NCBI GenBank assembly: GCA_052436255.1
Contig: JBQVNP010000003.1
Span: 41,644 to 105,643, forward strand
Length of the DNA stretch: 64,000 bases
Direction: 5' to 3'
Source of the DNA: Pelomonas sp052436255
GTDB taxonomy: Bacteria; Pseudomonadota; Gammaproteobacteria; Burkholderiales; Burkholderiaceae_C
Shown: positions 43,974 through 53,156 of the stretch, in pieces
Position numbering within the stretch: the first letter of the stretch is position 1
How the letters are laid out: every line of letters starts with the position of its first letter
Program-made: the position numbers and the translations under genes
The notes under the pieces: generated by a model
Database searches by the model: none
What the model was told of the DNA's origin: nothing
The model's input: the letters and a program-made list of their open reading frames with translations, nothing else

Positions 43974-44600
43974 TCAGGGTGGTGCGCCCACCAGCCGTTG
44001 AACCGCCTGCAGCAAATGCTCGTTGGCGAACGGCTTCGGCAGCGTCTCATTCGCGCCTTCGGCCAGCGCCTGGCGCAGCCGCACCTCGCTTTCGCCCGAA
44101 ATCACCAGCACCTTCAGCGCAGCCAACGTCGGGGTTTCGCGCAGCAAGCGCAGCACGCCGAAGCCGTCGATCCCGGGCATCTGCAGGTCCAGCGTCATCA
44201 AGCCCGGCTTGAAGGTGTGCAGCAGCGAGCCGGCCAGGAAGCCATCGCTAGCGACGGCCGTTTCGTAGCCGGCCCGCGCCAGCACCCGCTTGATCGCGGC
44301 TGCCATGGCAGGCTCGTCATCGACCACCAGCACCCGCTTGCGGCTGTCCACAGGCGCATCCGGGTCCGGGATGCCGTACTCCTTCATGAAGCGTTGCAAC
44401 TCGGTCCTGGCGATGCGGTAGTCGCCCCGCCCGGGCAGTCGGTACGCGCCCAGCGTACCGCGTTCGATCCAGCGGATGACGGTGCGAAAGCTGACTCCGC
44501 AGCGCAGCGCGGCGGCGCGCGACGTCAGCACATCGACCGCAGCCGGCTCGCCACTCAGATCCTGGCTTGTCACGGGCGTCATATTTGTCACGTTGGACAT
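43974..44600 (-). CDS. Excisionase/MerR-like HTH fused to a receiver domain
   Basis: 208 residues with reversed domain order for a response regulator. The N-terminal part has an excisionase-type helix-turn-helix (about 24-72: LTSRAAALRCGVSFRTVIRWIERGTL, with YRLPGRGDYRI as wing). The C-terminal part is a receiver domain with VLVVDDEP, phosphoacceptor Asp138 in MTLDLQMPGIDGFG and Lys in ETLPKPFANE. It probably binds DNA under phosphorylation control. No kinase is adjacent; the divergent neighbour is a chemoreceptor, so a Che-type kinase could supply phosphate. The ATG at 44600 is clear. Confidence 0.85.
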   Translation of the reverse strand: MSNVTNMTPVTSQDLSGEPAAVDVLTSRAAALRCGVSFRTVIRWIERGTLGAYRLPGRGDYRIARTELQRFMKEYGIPDPDAPVDSRKRVLVVDDEPAMAAAIKRVLARAGYETAVASDGFLAGSLLHTFKPGLMTLDLQMPGIDGFGVLRLLRETPTLAALKVLVISGESEVRLRQALAEGANETLPKPFANEHLLQAVQRLVGAPP

Positions 44601-44835
44601 GATGTTGCCATTGCCTCACAAATGCCGCCAGCGCCAAAGGACATATTGACGGATTGCCGGCCCATCGAGCGAGCCCGGGGAAAAGGCGAGCGGTTGCGCT
44701 ATTTCGCCGCATGACCAGGGGGCAAAGGCCCGGCCCATCCCGCGGCTTCGTGACGAAGTTCCTTTGCGTTGTCGTGCCGCCAAATGCCTAATCGACTTGT
44801 CGTGACTAACATGACATTCATGCCAAAGGTGACAA
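44567..44835. repeat. Recurrent TTGTCRYG motif in the HTH-receiver/chemoreceptor divergent region
   Basis: TTGTCACG at 44567 and 44585 (18 bases apart, inside the regulator's first codons), TTGTCGTG at 44769 and 44797, and the reverse complement of TTGTCAC at 44829. Five related copies in about 270 bases suggest a binding array, possibly for the adjacent HTH-receiver protein. Confidence 0.4.
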
Positions 44836-44897
44836 GCGTCCACGGCGTGACCTTCAGATGCAGCCGAGGCGGCTTCAACTCAACGGGATGGGCAATC
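44601..44897. other. 297-base divergent intergenic region
   Basis: Holds the promoters of the HTH-receiver gene and of the chemoreceptor and three of the TTGTC-type repeats. No sigma-28 promoter, terminator or small gene was recognised. Confidence 0.6.
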
Positions 44898-46511
44898 ATG
44901 AATACCTCAAGCCGCATGAAACTGGGCACTCGGCTCAGCCTTGGTTTTGCCACGGTGCTGCTGTTGATGACGATCATGATCAGCGTGGCGATCATGCGTT
45001 TGGACAGTGTGGGCGAAGCCAGCGACAAGATCATCTTGAAGGACTGGGTCAAGGCGGACGCTGCGGCCAACGTCAACGCCTTCACGCTGGCCAACGGGCG
45101 TCGCACGCTGGAGCTGGTGGTGGCGCGCGACCAGGCCCACCGCGACACGATCCGTCAGCGCATCGAAGAGAACAGGAAGCAAGTCACCGATTCCATCGAG
45201 GTGCTTGAGAAGCTGGTCTATTCGCCCGAAGGCAAAGCGCTGCTCGCCAAGGTCAAGGAAACGCGTGCTGTGTATGCCGCGTCGTTCGGCGCCGTCGACA
45301 AGCTCGTGGCCAGCGACAAGCACGACGAGGCGACGAAACTCTTGTTCGCTGAAACGATGCCGGCGCTTGACGTCCTGCTGGGCCATGTCACGGCGCTGTC
45401 GGCGTTCCAGAAGAAGCTGGTCGAGGTTGATGGCGCCGGCATCCACTCGGACATCGAGTTCGCGCACACGATGATGCTCATCCTTGGCCTGGCAGGTGGC
45501 ATGGTGGGGGCTGGCGTGGCCTGGTGGCTGACGCGCTCCATCACGGGCCAGCTCGGTGGTGAGCCCGACTACGCCGCCGAAGTGGCGCGCGAAATCGCCG
45601 CAGGCAACCTGGCCGTCGACGTGCAACTGCGCGCCGGTGACCGCTCCAGCTTGCTGGCGGGCATGAAGGCCATGCGCGACAGCCTCGCGCAGATCGTCGG
45701 GCAGGTGCGCCAAAGCAGCGAGAGCATTGCCGCCGGGTCGAGCCAGATCGCCACCGGCAACGCCGACCTGAGCCAGCGCACCGAAGAACAAGCCGCCAAC
45801 CTCGAAGAGACCGCGGCATCGATGGAGCAGCTCACGTCGACCGTGAAGAACAATGCCGACATCGCGCGTCAGGCGACAGCGCTGGCCAGTTCGGCCAGTG
45901 CCGTGGCCGCCCAAGGCGGTGTGGTGGTCGGCCAGGTGGTCGGCACGATGGAAGCCATCACGGCATCCAGCAAGAAGATCGTCGACATCATCGGCGTGAT
46001 CGACGGCATCGCGTTCCAGACCAACATCCTGGCCCTGAACGCTGCGGTGGAAGCAGCCCGGGCCGGCGAACAGGGACGCGGCTTCGCGGTCGTGGCCAGC
46101 GAAGTGCGAAGCCTGGCGCAACGCTCGGCGTCGGCGGCCAAGGAGATCATGGGCCTGATCACGGACAGCGTCGAGAAGGTGCAGGCCGGCAGCCAGCAAG
46201 TCGGTGAGGCCGGGCGCACGATGAGCGATATCGTGGCGCAGGTCAGGCGGGTCAACGACCTGATCAGCGAGATCAGCTCGGCGACCCAGGAGCAGACGCA
46301 GGGCATCAGTCAGGTCGGCGACGCCGTGACCCAGCTCGACCAGGTGACGCAGCAGAATGCGGCGCTGGTGGAGGAGAGCTCGGCGGCGGCCGATAGCCTG
46401 AAGCAACAGGCAGCCAAGCTCGTCGAGGCGGTGAACGTGTTCACGCTCAGCCAGGCCGAGACGAGGCGCGATCGCGCCAGCCCGCCCGTCCGCCCGGCCA
46501 GCAACGCCTGA
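44898..46511 (+). CDS. Methyl-accepting chemotaxis protein with four-helix-bundle sensor
   Basis: 537 residues. The first membrane segment (about 15-33) is followed by a helical periplasmic domain of the 4HB_MCP type (VGEASDKIILKDWVKADAAANVNAF onward), a second segment near 190-212, HAMP, and the conserved signalling tip EAARAGEQGRGFAVVASEVRSLAQR. The C-terminus is disordered and lacks a CheR pentapeptide. Ligand unknown. The ATG at 44898 (MNTSSRMKLGTRLS) gives the normal start. It is divergent from the HTH-receiver gene. Confidence 0.93.
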   Translation: MNTSSRMKLGTRLSLGFATVLLLMTIMISVAIMRLDSVGEASDKIILKDWVKADAAANVNAFTLANGRRTLELVVARDQAHRDTIRQRIEENRKQVTDSIEVLEKLVYSPEGKALLAKVKETRAVYAASFGAVDKLVASDKHDEATKLLFAETMPALDVLLGHVTALSAFQKKLVEVDGAGIHSDIEFAHTMMLILGLAGGMVGAGVAWWLTRSITGQLGGEPDYAAEVAREIAAGNLAVDVQLRAGDRSSLLAGMKAMRDSLAQIVGQVRQSSESIAAGSSQIATGNADLSQRTEEQAANLEETAASMEQLTSTVKNNADIARQATALASSASAVAAQGGVVVGQVVGTMEAITASSKKIVDIIGVIDGIAFQTNILALNAAVEAARAGEQGRGFAVVASEVRSLAQRSASAAKEIMGLITDSVEKVQAGSQQVGEAGRTMSDIVAQVRRVNDLISEISSATQEQTQGISQVGDAVTQLDQVTQQNAALVEESSAAADSLKQQAAKLVEAVNVFTLSQAETRRDRASPPVRPASNA

Positions 46512-46645
46512 GGGTTCAGTCTGCCGTCTGGGCGGCCAGCTGTCGCCCAAGAGCCTCGTGTCGGTCTCGGATTGAACTGAGCCCTGCAAGTTGGTCCGTT
46601 GGCGGTGAGGCGCGGCGTTGCCGCTCCTCGTTGCGGAGGGCTCAG

Positions 46646-46651
46646 TAGAAT
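46646..46651 (+). promoter_or_regulatory. Putative -10 element for purL
   Basis: TAGAAT about 90 bases before the purL ATG, in the 230-base spacer after the chemoreceptor gene. Confidence 0.3.
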
Positions 46652-46665
46652 CCCGGGCGTCCGCA

Positions 46666-46691
46666 CGCCGTCCCTTGCTCCGGGGACGGCG
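46666..46691 (+). other. Stable hairpin in the purL leader
   Basis: Perfect 9-bp stem CGCCGTCCC/GGGACGGCG with an 8-base loop, 50 bases before the purL ATG. No T-run follows, so it is not a terminator; it may affect mRNA stability or translation. Confidence 0.45.
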
Positions 46692-46741
46692 CCTCCCGAG
46701 AACCGCGTGCCCCGCGCCGCGCCCAGCCTCCCCCGGATCCC

Positions 46742-49700
46742 ATGGCCCTGACCCCGCATCTGACCCATTTCGAGGGCGGCAACGCCCTGTCCGACTTCCG
46801 CGCCCAGGCCCTGCTGGGCCGGCTGCAAGCGGTCAGTGCCCGCATTACCGGCATCAGCGCATGCGCGGTGCATTGGGTGTGGACGGACTCGCCCCTGGAT
46901 GCGCAGGCCCGCGAACGCTTCGCCGCGCTGCTGACCTATGGCGAACCGGCCCTGGCCACGAGCGAGGGCGACCTCGTCGTCGTGACGCCGCGCCTGGGCA
47001 CCGTCAGCCCCTGGGCGTCCAAGGCGACCGACATCGCCCGCAACTGCGGCCTGGCGCTCAAGCGCGTCGAGCGCGTCATCGAATACCGCGTTGCCACCAA
47101 GAGCGGGCTGCTCGGTGCTGCCAGGCCGCTCAGCCCCGACGAACTGAACGCCTGCGCCGCGCTGATGCACGACCGCATGACCGAGTCGGTCTGCTTCAGG
47201 CGCGAGGACACCACCCATCTGTTCGACGAGCGCACTGCCGAGCCGCTGGCGCATGTCGACGTGCTGGGCCAGGGGCGTGCGGCGCTGGAGAAAGCCAACG
47301 TCGAGTTCGGCCTGGCGCTCTCAAGCGACGAGATCGACTATCTCGACACCAATTTCCGCAAGCTCGGCCGCAACCCCAGCGACGTCGAGCTGATGATGTT
47401 CGCCCAGGCCAACAGCGAGCACTGCCGGCACAAGATCTTCAACGCCAGCTTCATCGTCGACGGCCAGGCGCAGCCGCTCTCCCTGTTCGGCATGATCCGC
47501 AACACCGAGAAGCTCAACCCGCAGCACACGGTCATCGCCTATTCGGACAACGCCGCCGTCATGCAAGGCCATGCCATCCAGCGCTGGATGGCCGCCGACG
47601 CGCCGGGCTCGGCCTACACGGCCCGCGCCGAGCAGGCCGAGGTGTTGATGAAGGTGGAGACGCACAACCACCCGACCGCCATCTCGCCGTTTCCGGGCGC
47701 CTCCACCGGCGCGGGTGGCGAGATCCGCGACGAGGGTGCCACGGGCCGCGGCTCCAAGCCCAAGGCCGGCCTGACGGGCTTCTCGGTGTCCAACCTGCAT
47801 CTGCCCGGCTTGGCCGAATCCTGGGAACGGGACCCGGTCGGCAAGCCCGCCCACATCGCGTCGGCGCTGCAGATCATGATCGAGGGCCCGCTCGGTGGCG
47901 CCGCCTTCAACAACGAGTTCGGCCGGCCCAATCTGGCGGGCTATTTCCGCGTCTATGAGCAGACGGTGGACGGCGTGCGCCGCGGCTATCACAAGCCCAT
48001 CATGATTGCCGGCGGCCTGGGCCAGATCCGCTCGGACCTGACCAGGAAGATCGAGTTCCCCGCTGGCTCGCTGCTGATCCAGCTCGGCGGCCCGGGCATG
48101 CGCATCGGCATGGGCGGCAGCGCGGCCAGCTCGATGGCGGCGGGCACCAACACGGCCGACCTGGACTTCGACTCCGTGCAGCGCGGCAACCCCGAGATCG
48201 AGCGGCGTGCGCAGGAGGTCATCAACCACTGCTGGGGCCTCGGCGCCGAGAACCCGGTGCTCGCCATCCACGACGTCGGCGCGGGTGGCATCTCGAACGC
48301 CTTCCCCGAACTGGTGAACGACGCCGGCCGCGGCGCGCGCTTCGACCTGCGCAAGGTGCCATTGGAGGAGTCGGGCCTGGCACCCAAGGAGATCTGGTGC
48401 AACGAGAGCCAGGAGCGCTATGTGCTGGCCATCGCGCCGGACAGCCTGCCCCGCTTTGCGGCCATGTGCGAGCGCGAGCGCTGCCCATTCGCCGTCGTCG
48501 GCGTGGTCACCGAAGCCCGTGATTTGAAGCTGGTGGACGGTGAGGACCACGCCATCGACATGCCCATGGATGTGTTGCTCGGCAAGCCGCCCAAGATGCA
48601 GCGCGACGTGACGCGCGTGGCCCGCGACGGCGGCGCGCTGGACCTGAGCGGCGTGAAGCTGGAGCAGGCCGCCCTCGACGTGCTGCGCCATCCGACCGTG
48701 GCGAGCAAACGCTTTTTGGTCACTATCGGCGACCGCACCGTCGGCGGCCTCAATCACCGCGACCAGATGGTCGGTCCCTGGCAGGTGCCGGTGGCGGATT
48801 GCGCCGTCACGCTGGCCGACTTCGACGGCTTTGCCGGCGAGGCGATGAGCATGGGCGAGCGAACGCCGCTGGCGTCGGTGAATGCACCGGCCTCGGGGCG
48901 CATGGCGGTGGCTGAGGCCATCACCAACCTGCTGGCCGCGCCCATCGAACTGCCGCGCGTCAAGCTCAGCGCCAACTGGATGGCTGCCTGTGGCGAAGCG
49001 GGTGAGGACGCCGCGCTGTTCGACACGGTCAAGGCCGTCGGCATGGAGCTGTGCCCGGCGCTGGGTATCTCGATCCCGGTCGGCAAGGATTCCTTGTCGA
49101 TGCGCACCAAGTGGGACGACAAGCAGGTGACCGCGCCGGTGTCGCTGATCGTCACGGCCTTCGCCAGCGTGGCCGACGTGCGCGGCACCTTGACCCCGCA
49201 GCTGCAGCGCGAGGACTCGGCGCTCATCCTCATTGACCTGGGACAAGGCAAGCACCGCATGGCGGGCTCCATCCTGGCGCAGACGTTGAACCAGTTCGGC
49301 CGCGACGTCCCCGACCTGGATGAGCCGCAACAGCTGGTCTCGCTGGTCAGTGCCATCAACGAGCTGCGTGCCGCCGGCAAGCTGCTGGCCTATCACGACC
49401 GCAGCGACGGCGGCCTGTGGGCGGCGGCCTGCGAGATGGCCTTTGCCGGCCAGCAGGGCTTGAGCCTGAACGTGGACATGCTGGTCACCGAGGGCGACGG
49501 CATCAGCGACAGCCGCGCGGACATGGGCGACTCCAAGAACTGGGCCGCCCAGGTCAGCGCCCGCCGGGAGGAGCTGACGCTGCGCGCGCTGTTCAATGAG
49601 GAACTGGGCGCGCTGATCCAGGTGCGCGCGGCCGACCGCGACGCTGTCATGCAGGTGCTGCGCGCCCATGGCCTGTCACGGCATTCGCACGTGGTCGCCA

Positions 49701-50695
49701 AGCCGAACGCGGCGCGGCAGATGGAAGTCTGGCGTGATGCGAAAAAGGTCTTCAACGCCGACCTGACGGCGCTGCAGCAGACCTGGGACGAGGTGAGCTG
49801 GCGCATCGCCCAGCTGCGCGACAACCCGGCCTGCGCCGATGCCGAGCACGCGGCAGCGGGCAAGGCGGACGACCCCGGCCTGCACGTCCACCTGAGCTTC
49901 ACCCCCGAGGCGCCCTTGATCAGCACCGGCGCCAGGCCCAAGGTCGCCATCCTGCGCGAGCAGGGCGTCAATTCCCATGTCGAGATGGCTTACGCGATGG
50001 CGCTCGGCGGCTTCGACAGCTTCGACGTGCACATGAGTGACCTGCAGTCCGGCGCCGTCAAGTTGGACGGCTTCGCGGCGTTTGTGGCCTGCGGCGGCTT
50101 CAGCTACGGCGACACGCTGGGCGCCGGCGAAGGCTGGGCGCGCTCCATCATGTTCAGCCCGGTGCTGGCCGAACAGTTCCGCGCCTTCTTCGCCCGCCAG
50201 GACACGCTGGCCCTGGGCGTCTGCAACGGCTGCCAGATGCTTGCCGCGCTCGCGCCCATCATTCCCGGCGCCGGCGCCTGGCCGCGCTTCACGCGCAACC
50301 AGAGCGAGCAGTTCGAGGCACGCCTGTCGCTGGTGGAGGTGCTGGCGTCCCCCAGCGTCTTCTTCCATGGCATGGCCGGCAGCCGTCTGCCCATCGCGGT
50401 CGCGCATGGCGAGGGTTTTGCGAACTTCTCTCGGCAGGGCGACGCGGCCCGCGTCATCCCGGCGATGCGCTTCGTCGACCATCACGGGCAGGCGACCGAG
50501 GCCTATCCGTTCAATCCGAACGGCAGCCCCGGCGGGTTGACGTCGGTGACGACGCCGGATGGCCGTTTCACCGCGCTGATGCCCCACCCGGAGCGCGTGT
50601 TCCGCAACGTGCAGATGAGCTGGACGTCGGGTGACCGCGCATTGCACAGCCCGTGGCTGCGAATGTTCCAGAACGCGAGGAAGGCGCTGGGCTGA
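46742..50695 (+). CDS. purL: Phosphoribosylformylglycinamidine synthase
   Basis: 1317 residues, the large single-chain PurL of gammaproteobacteria and betaproteobacteria. It converts FGAR to FGAM with glutamine and ATP in de novo purine synthesis. The order is the PurS-like N-terminal domain, two ATP-grasp-like PurM halves (NSEHCRHKIFNASFIVDG; KVETHNHPTAISPFPGASTG; VGKDSLSMRTKW) and a C-terminal glutamine amidotransferase domain with nucleophile Cys in LALGVCNGCQML and the late His in MPHPER. The ATG at 46742 gives the usual MALTPHLTHFEGG start. It stands alone between chemoreceptor genes. Confidence 0.97.
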   Translation: MALTPHLTHFEGGNALSDFRAQALLGRLQAVSARITGISACAVHWVWTDSPLDAQARERFAALLTYGEPALATSEGDLVVVTPRLGTVSPWASKATDIARNCGLALKRVERVIEYRVATKSGLLGAARPLSPDELNACAALMHDRMTESVCFRREDTTHLFDERTAEPLAHVDVLGQGRAALEKANVEFGLALSSDEIDYLDTNFRKLGRNPSDVELMMFAQANSEHCRHKIFNASFIVDGQAQPLSLFGMIRNTEKLNPQHTVIAYSDNAAVMQGHAIQRWMAADAPGSAYTARAEQAEVLMKVETHNHPTAISPFPGASTGAGGEIRDEGATGRGSKPKAGLTGFSVSNLHLPGLAESWERDPVGKPAHIASALQIMIEGPLGGAAFNNEFGRPNLAGYFRVYEQTVDGVRRGYHKPIMIAGGLGQIRSDLTRKIEFPAGSLLIQLGGPGMRIGMGGSAASSMAAGTNTADLDFDSVQRGNPEIERRAQEVINHCWGLGAENPVLAIHDVGAGGISNAFPELVNDAGRGARFDLRKVPLEESGLAPKEIWCNESQERYVLAIAPDSLPRFAAMCERERCPFAVVGVVTEARDLKLVDGEDHAIDMPMDVLLGKPPKMQRDVTRVARDGGALDLSGVKLEQAALDVLRHPTVASKRFLVTIGDRTVGGLNHRDQMVGPWQVPVADCAVTLADFDGFAGEAMSMGERTPLASVNAPASGRMAVAEAITNLLAAPIELPRVKLSANWMAACGEAGEDAALFDTVKAVGMELCPALGISIPVGKDSLSMRTKWDDKQVTAPVSLIVTAFASVADVRGTLTPQLQREDSALILIDLGQGKHRMAGSILAQTLNQFGRDVPDLDEPQQLVSLVSAINELRAAGKLLAYHDRSDGGLWAAACEMAFAGQQGLSLNVDMLVTEGDGISDSRADMGDSKNWAAQVSARREELTLRALFNEELGALIQVRAADRDAVMQVLRAHGLSRHSHVVAKPNAARQMEVWRDAKKVFNADLTALQQTWDEVSWRIAQLRDNPACADAEHAAAGKADDPGLHVHLSFTPEAPLISTGARPKVAILREQGVNSHVEMAYAMALGGFDSFDVHMSDLQSGAVKLDGFAAFVACGGFSYGDTLGAGEGWARSIMFSPVLAEQFRAFFARQDTLALGVCNGCQMLAALAPIIPGAGAWPRFTRNQSEQFEARLSLVEVLASPSVFFHGMAGSRLPIAVAHGEGFANFSRQGDAARVIPAMRFVDHHGQATEAYPFNPNGSPGGLTSVTTPDGRFTALMPHPERVFRNVQMSWTSGDRALHSPWLRMFQNARKALG

Positions 50696-50722
50696 ACCCA
50701 GCAGACGTGCACTTTTTGGCGG

Positions 50723-50742
50723 TGTCCTGCTTTTGTCCAGGA
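50723..50742. other. Inverted repeat between purL and the third chemoreceptor
   Basis: GTCCTG-N8-CAGGAC, 27 bases after the purL stop. It lacks a T-run; it could be a weak terminator or an operator. Confidence 0.35.
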
Positions 50743-50849
50743 CAAGCGCATGAAATTCGGCCGTTGAGGCTACATTGAGCGCCGTTCCGTCCAGCGGCTG
50801 AGCGCCATGTCGGCGCGACGCGGCCGGACACAGTTCAACGGAGTGCTCG

Positions 50850-52394
50850 ATGTTCGCCAACCTCCTCATTGGTCGCCGCCTGGCTTTGGCGTTTGCTGCG
50901 GTGATCGCCGTCTTCCTCGTCGTCGTAGCCATGGGCCTGCGCAGCGGCAGCAAGCTGCAGCAAGCCGAGGCCCTGAATGTGCACACCTACGAGGTGATCG
51001 GGTCCGGCAACGACTTGTTGCAGGCCATGCTCAACATTCAGACCGGCGCGCGCGGCTTCCTGTTATCCGGCTCTGACAGCTTCCTGGCGCCCTACCAGGT
51101 CGGCCTGACTGCGTTCGACAAGTCCTGGGCCGAGGCCAGGCGCATGACTGCCGACAATCCGGCTCAGCAGCGCCGGCTCGAGGACATGCAGAGTCAGCAG
51201 CAGGAGTTCAAGCGGGTGTCCAACGAACTGATCGCGCTGCGCCAGCAGGTCAGCGCCGGCAGCAAGACGCCGGAGGACCTGCTCACGGCGTTCTCGGAAG
51301 GCCGCGACAAGGCGGCGATGGACGGATTCCGAGCCCTGCACGCCGAATTCGACAAGACCGAGCGCGACCTGCTGGTGAGCCGCGCCACCGAGGCGGCCGC
51401 GGTGCGGTCGATGAACTTCTGGGTGATGGTGCTGGGCAGCGCCTTGGCGGTGGTGGCCGCTGGCCTGTTGGGCCTGTGGGTCACGCGCTCCATCACCCGG
51501 CCCATCCAGCGCGCCGTCGACGTGGCCCGCACCGTGGCCACCGGCGATCTCGGCTCACGCATCGAGGTCGATAGCACCGATGAACCCGGTCAGTTGCTGG
51601 CGGCCCTGCGCGACATGAACCAGAGCCTGGTGACGGTGGTCAGTACCGTGCGCGCCAGCAGCGACTCCATCGCCACGGGGTCCAGCCAGATCGCCACCGG
51701 CAATGCCGACCTGAGCCAGCGCACCGAGGAGCAGGCCAGCAACCTGCAGCAGACGGCCGCCTCGATGGAGGAACTGGCCAGCACGGTGCGGCTGACTGCC
51801 GACACTGCCCGCGAGGCCAACAGCCTGGCCGGCGCAGCGCGCGAGGCGGCCACCCGTGGCGGCGAGGTGGTCGGCCGTGTGGTTCACACCATGGACGAGA
51901 TCAGCAAATCCAGCCGCCGCATCAGCGACATCATCGGCGTCATCGACGGCATCGCCTTCCAGACCAACATCCTGGCGCTGAATGCCGCCGTGGAGGCCGC
52001 CCGTGCTGGCGAGCAGGGCCGCGGCTTTGCGGTGGTGGCGGGCGAGGTGCGCCTGCTGGCTCAGCGCAGTGCCGAAGCGGCCCGGGAGATCAAGACGCTC
52101 ATCGGCGAAAGCGTCGAGCGCGTCGAGGCGGGCGGCCAGCTCGTCAGCGACGCGGGGGCATCGATGGGCGACATCGTCGACCAGGTGCGCCGTGTGGCCG
52201 ACCTGATCAGCGAGATCAGCAATGCCACGGTCGAGCAGACCACCGGCATCGGCCAGGTCAGCGAGGCGGTCGGTCAGCTCGACCAGGTCACCCAGCAGAA
52301 CGCCGCGCTGGTGGAAGAAAGCGCGGCCGCTGCCGAGAGCCTCAAGCACCAGGCCAGCCGGCTGGTGGAGGCGGTGGGCGTCTTCCGCATGTGA
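50850..52394 (+). CDS. Methyl-accepting chemotaxis protein with CHASE3 sensor
   Basis: 514 residues. Membrane segment about 11-29, then a CHASE3-type helical periplasmic domain with the signature LLQAMLNIQTGARGFLLSG, a second membrane segment near 190-212, HAMP with TRSITRPIQRAVDVA, and the signalling tip EAARAGEQGRGFAVVAGEVRLLAQR. CHASE3 domains sense unknown cues in several receptor classes. It ends VEAVGVFRM, without a CheR pentapeptide. The ATG at 50850 follows AACGGAGTGCTCG. Confidence 0.93.
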   Translation: MFANLLIGRRLALAFAAVIAVFLVVVAMGLRSGSKLQQAEALNVHTYEVIGSGNDLLQAMLNIQTGARGFLLSGSDSFLAPYQVGLTAFDKSWAEARRMTADNPAQQRRLEDMQSQQQEFKRVSNELIALRQQVSAGSKTPEDLLTAFSEGRDKAAMDGFRALHAEFDKTERDLLVSRATEAAAVRSMNFWVMVLGSALAVVAAGLLGLWVTRSITRPIQRAVDVARTVATGDLGSRIEVDSTDEPGQLLAALRDMNQSLVTVVSTVRASSDSIATGSSQIATGNADLSQRTEEQASNLQQTAASMEELASTVRLTADTAREANSLAGAAREAATRGGEVVGRVVHTMDEISKSSRRISDIIGVIDGIAFQTNILALNAAVEAARAGEQGRGFAVVAGEVRLLAQRSAEAAREIKTLIGESVERVEAGGQLVSDAGASMGDIVDQVRRVADLISEISNATVEQTTGIGQVSEAVGQLDQVTQQNAALVEESAAAAESLKHQASRLVEAVGVFRM

Positions 52395-52416
52395 GCCCGC
52401 AGGCGCGGCCCGCGCG

Positions 52417-53094
52417 TCAGGTGTCGGCGAGAAAGCGCGCGGGCAGGGCCTGGCGCAACGGGTAGTAGGCGAACCAGGGCTGCGCCTGCACGATGGCCTG
52501 CCAGACCGAGGGCCGGGTCAGCAGGCGCCCGAAATAGGCGCTCAGGCGCGCGTGCTCGGTCGTGAACGGGCGGACGGTGGCGGCGTAGAACAGTGCCGGC
52601 GCGGCTGCGCAATCGGCCATGCTGAAGTGCTGGCCCGCCGCCCAGGCGTGCTCGCCCATGCGGCCTTCGATCATGTCGTAGGCCATGCCCAGCGCATCGA
52701 CGGCGGCCGACATCGCCCGCGCATCCCGCCCGGCCTCGGGGCGCAGCAACTGGGCGACGTAGCGCTGCATCGGGTCCATCACATGGCTGTCGAACAGACG
52801 GTCCCACAGGCGCACCTGCAGTTGCGCGTCGAAGTCGTCGGGCAGCAGCCGCACGCGGCCCGGGTGGCGGCGGTCCAGGTATTCGATCTGGATGGAGGTT
52901 TCGGGCACGACCTGCTCGCCGTCCACCAGCAGCGGGATCTTGGCGGTCGGCCACAGCGCCGCATATGCCGCGCGCTCGGCCGGGTCGCCGAGGTTGACGA
53001 GCCTGGTTTCGAACGGCGTACCGTTCTCCGCCAGCGCGATCAGCAGCTTCCAGCAGTAGGACGACAGCGGGTGGTAGTGCAGGGTCAGGGACAT
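52417..53094 (-). CDS. Glutathione S-transferase family protein
   Basis: 225 residues. The N-terminal thioredoxin-like domain (LHYHPLSSYCWKLLIALAENG; ETSIQIEYLDRRHPG with the glutathione-binding Glu-Ser/Thr) is followed by an all-helical C-terminal domain (FSMADCAAAPALFYA is the N-capping box). It probably conjugates or isomerises small electrophiles with glutathione in the cytosol. The catalytic residue is one of the Ser/Cys near position 12-14. The ATG at 53094 is clear. The MHS transporter gene ends 62 bases upstream on the same strand, but an intrinsic terminator separates them. Confidence 0.88.
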   Translation of the reverse strand: MSLTLHYHPLSSYCWKLLIALAENGTPFETRLVNLGDPAERAAYAALWPTAKIPLLVDGEQVVPETSIQIEYLDRRHPGRVRLLPDDFDAQLQVRLWDRLFDSHVMDPMQRYVAQLLRPEAGRDARAMSAAVDALGMAYDMIEGRMGEHAWAAGQHFSMADCAAAPALFYAATVRPFTTEHARLSAYFGRLLTRPSVWQAIVQAQPWFAYYPLRQALPARFLADT

Positions 53095-53107
53095 CGAGCC
53101 TCCGGAC

Positions 53108-53134
53108 GAAAAAAGAGAGCGGGCCGAAGCCCGC
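53108..53134 (-). terminator. Intrinsic terminator after the MHS transporter gene
   Basis: On the minus strand GCGGGC-TTCG-GCCCGC is followed by TCTCTTTTTT. It separates the transporter from the glutathione transferase gene. Confidence 0.85.
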
Positions 53135-53156
53135 CGTGTCAGGTCAGGCTGGCTCG

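Noticed and set aside
47321..49669. 782-residue open frame antisense to purL
   Set aside because: Compositionally a codon shadow; purL is intact and conserved on the other strand.
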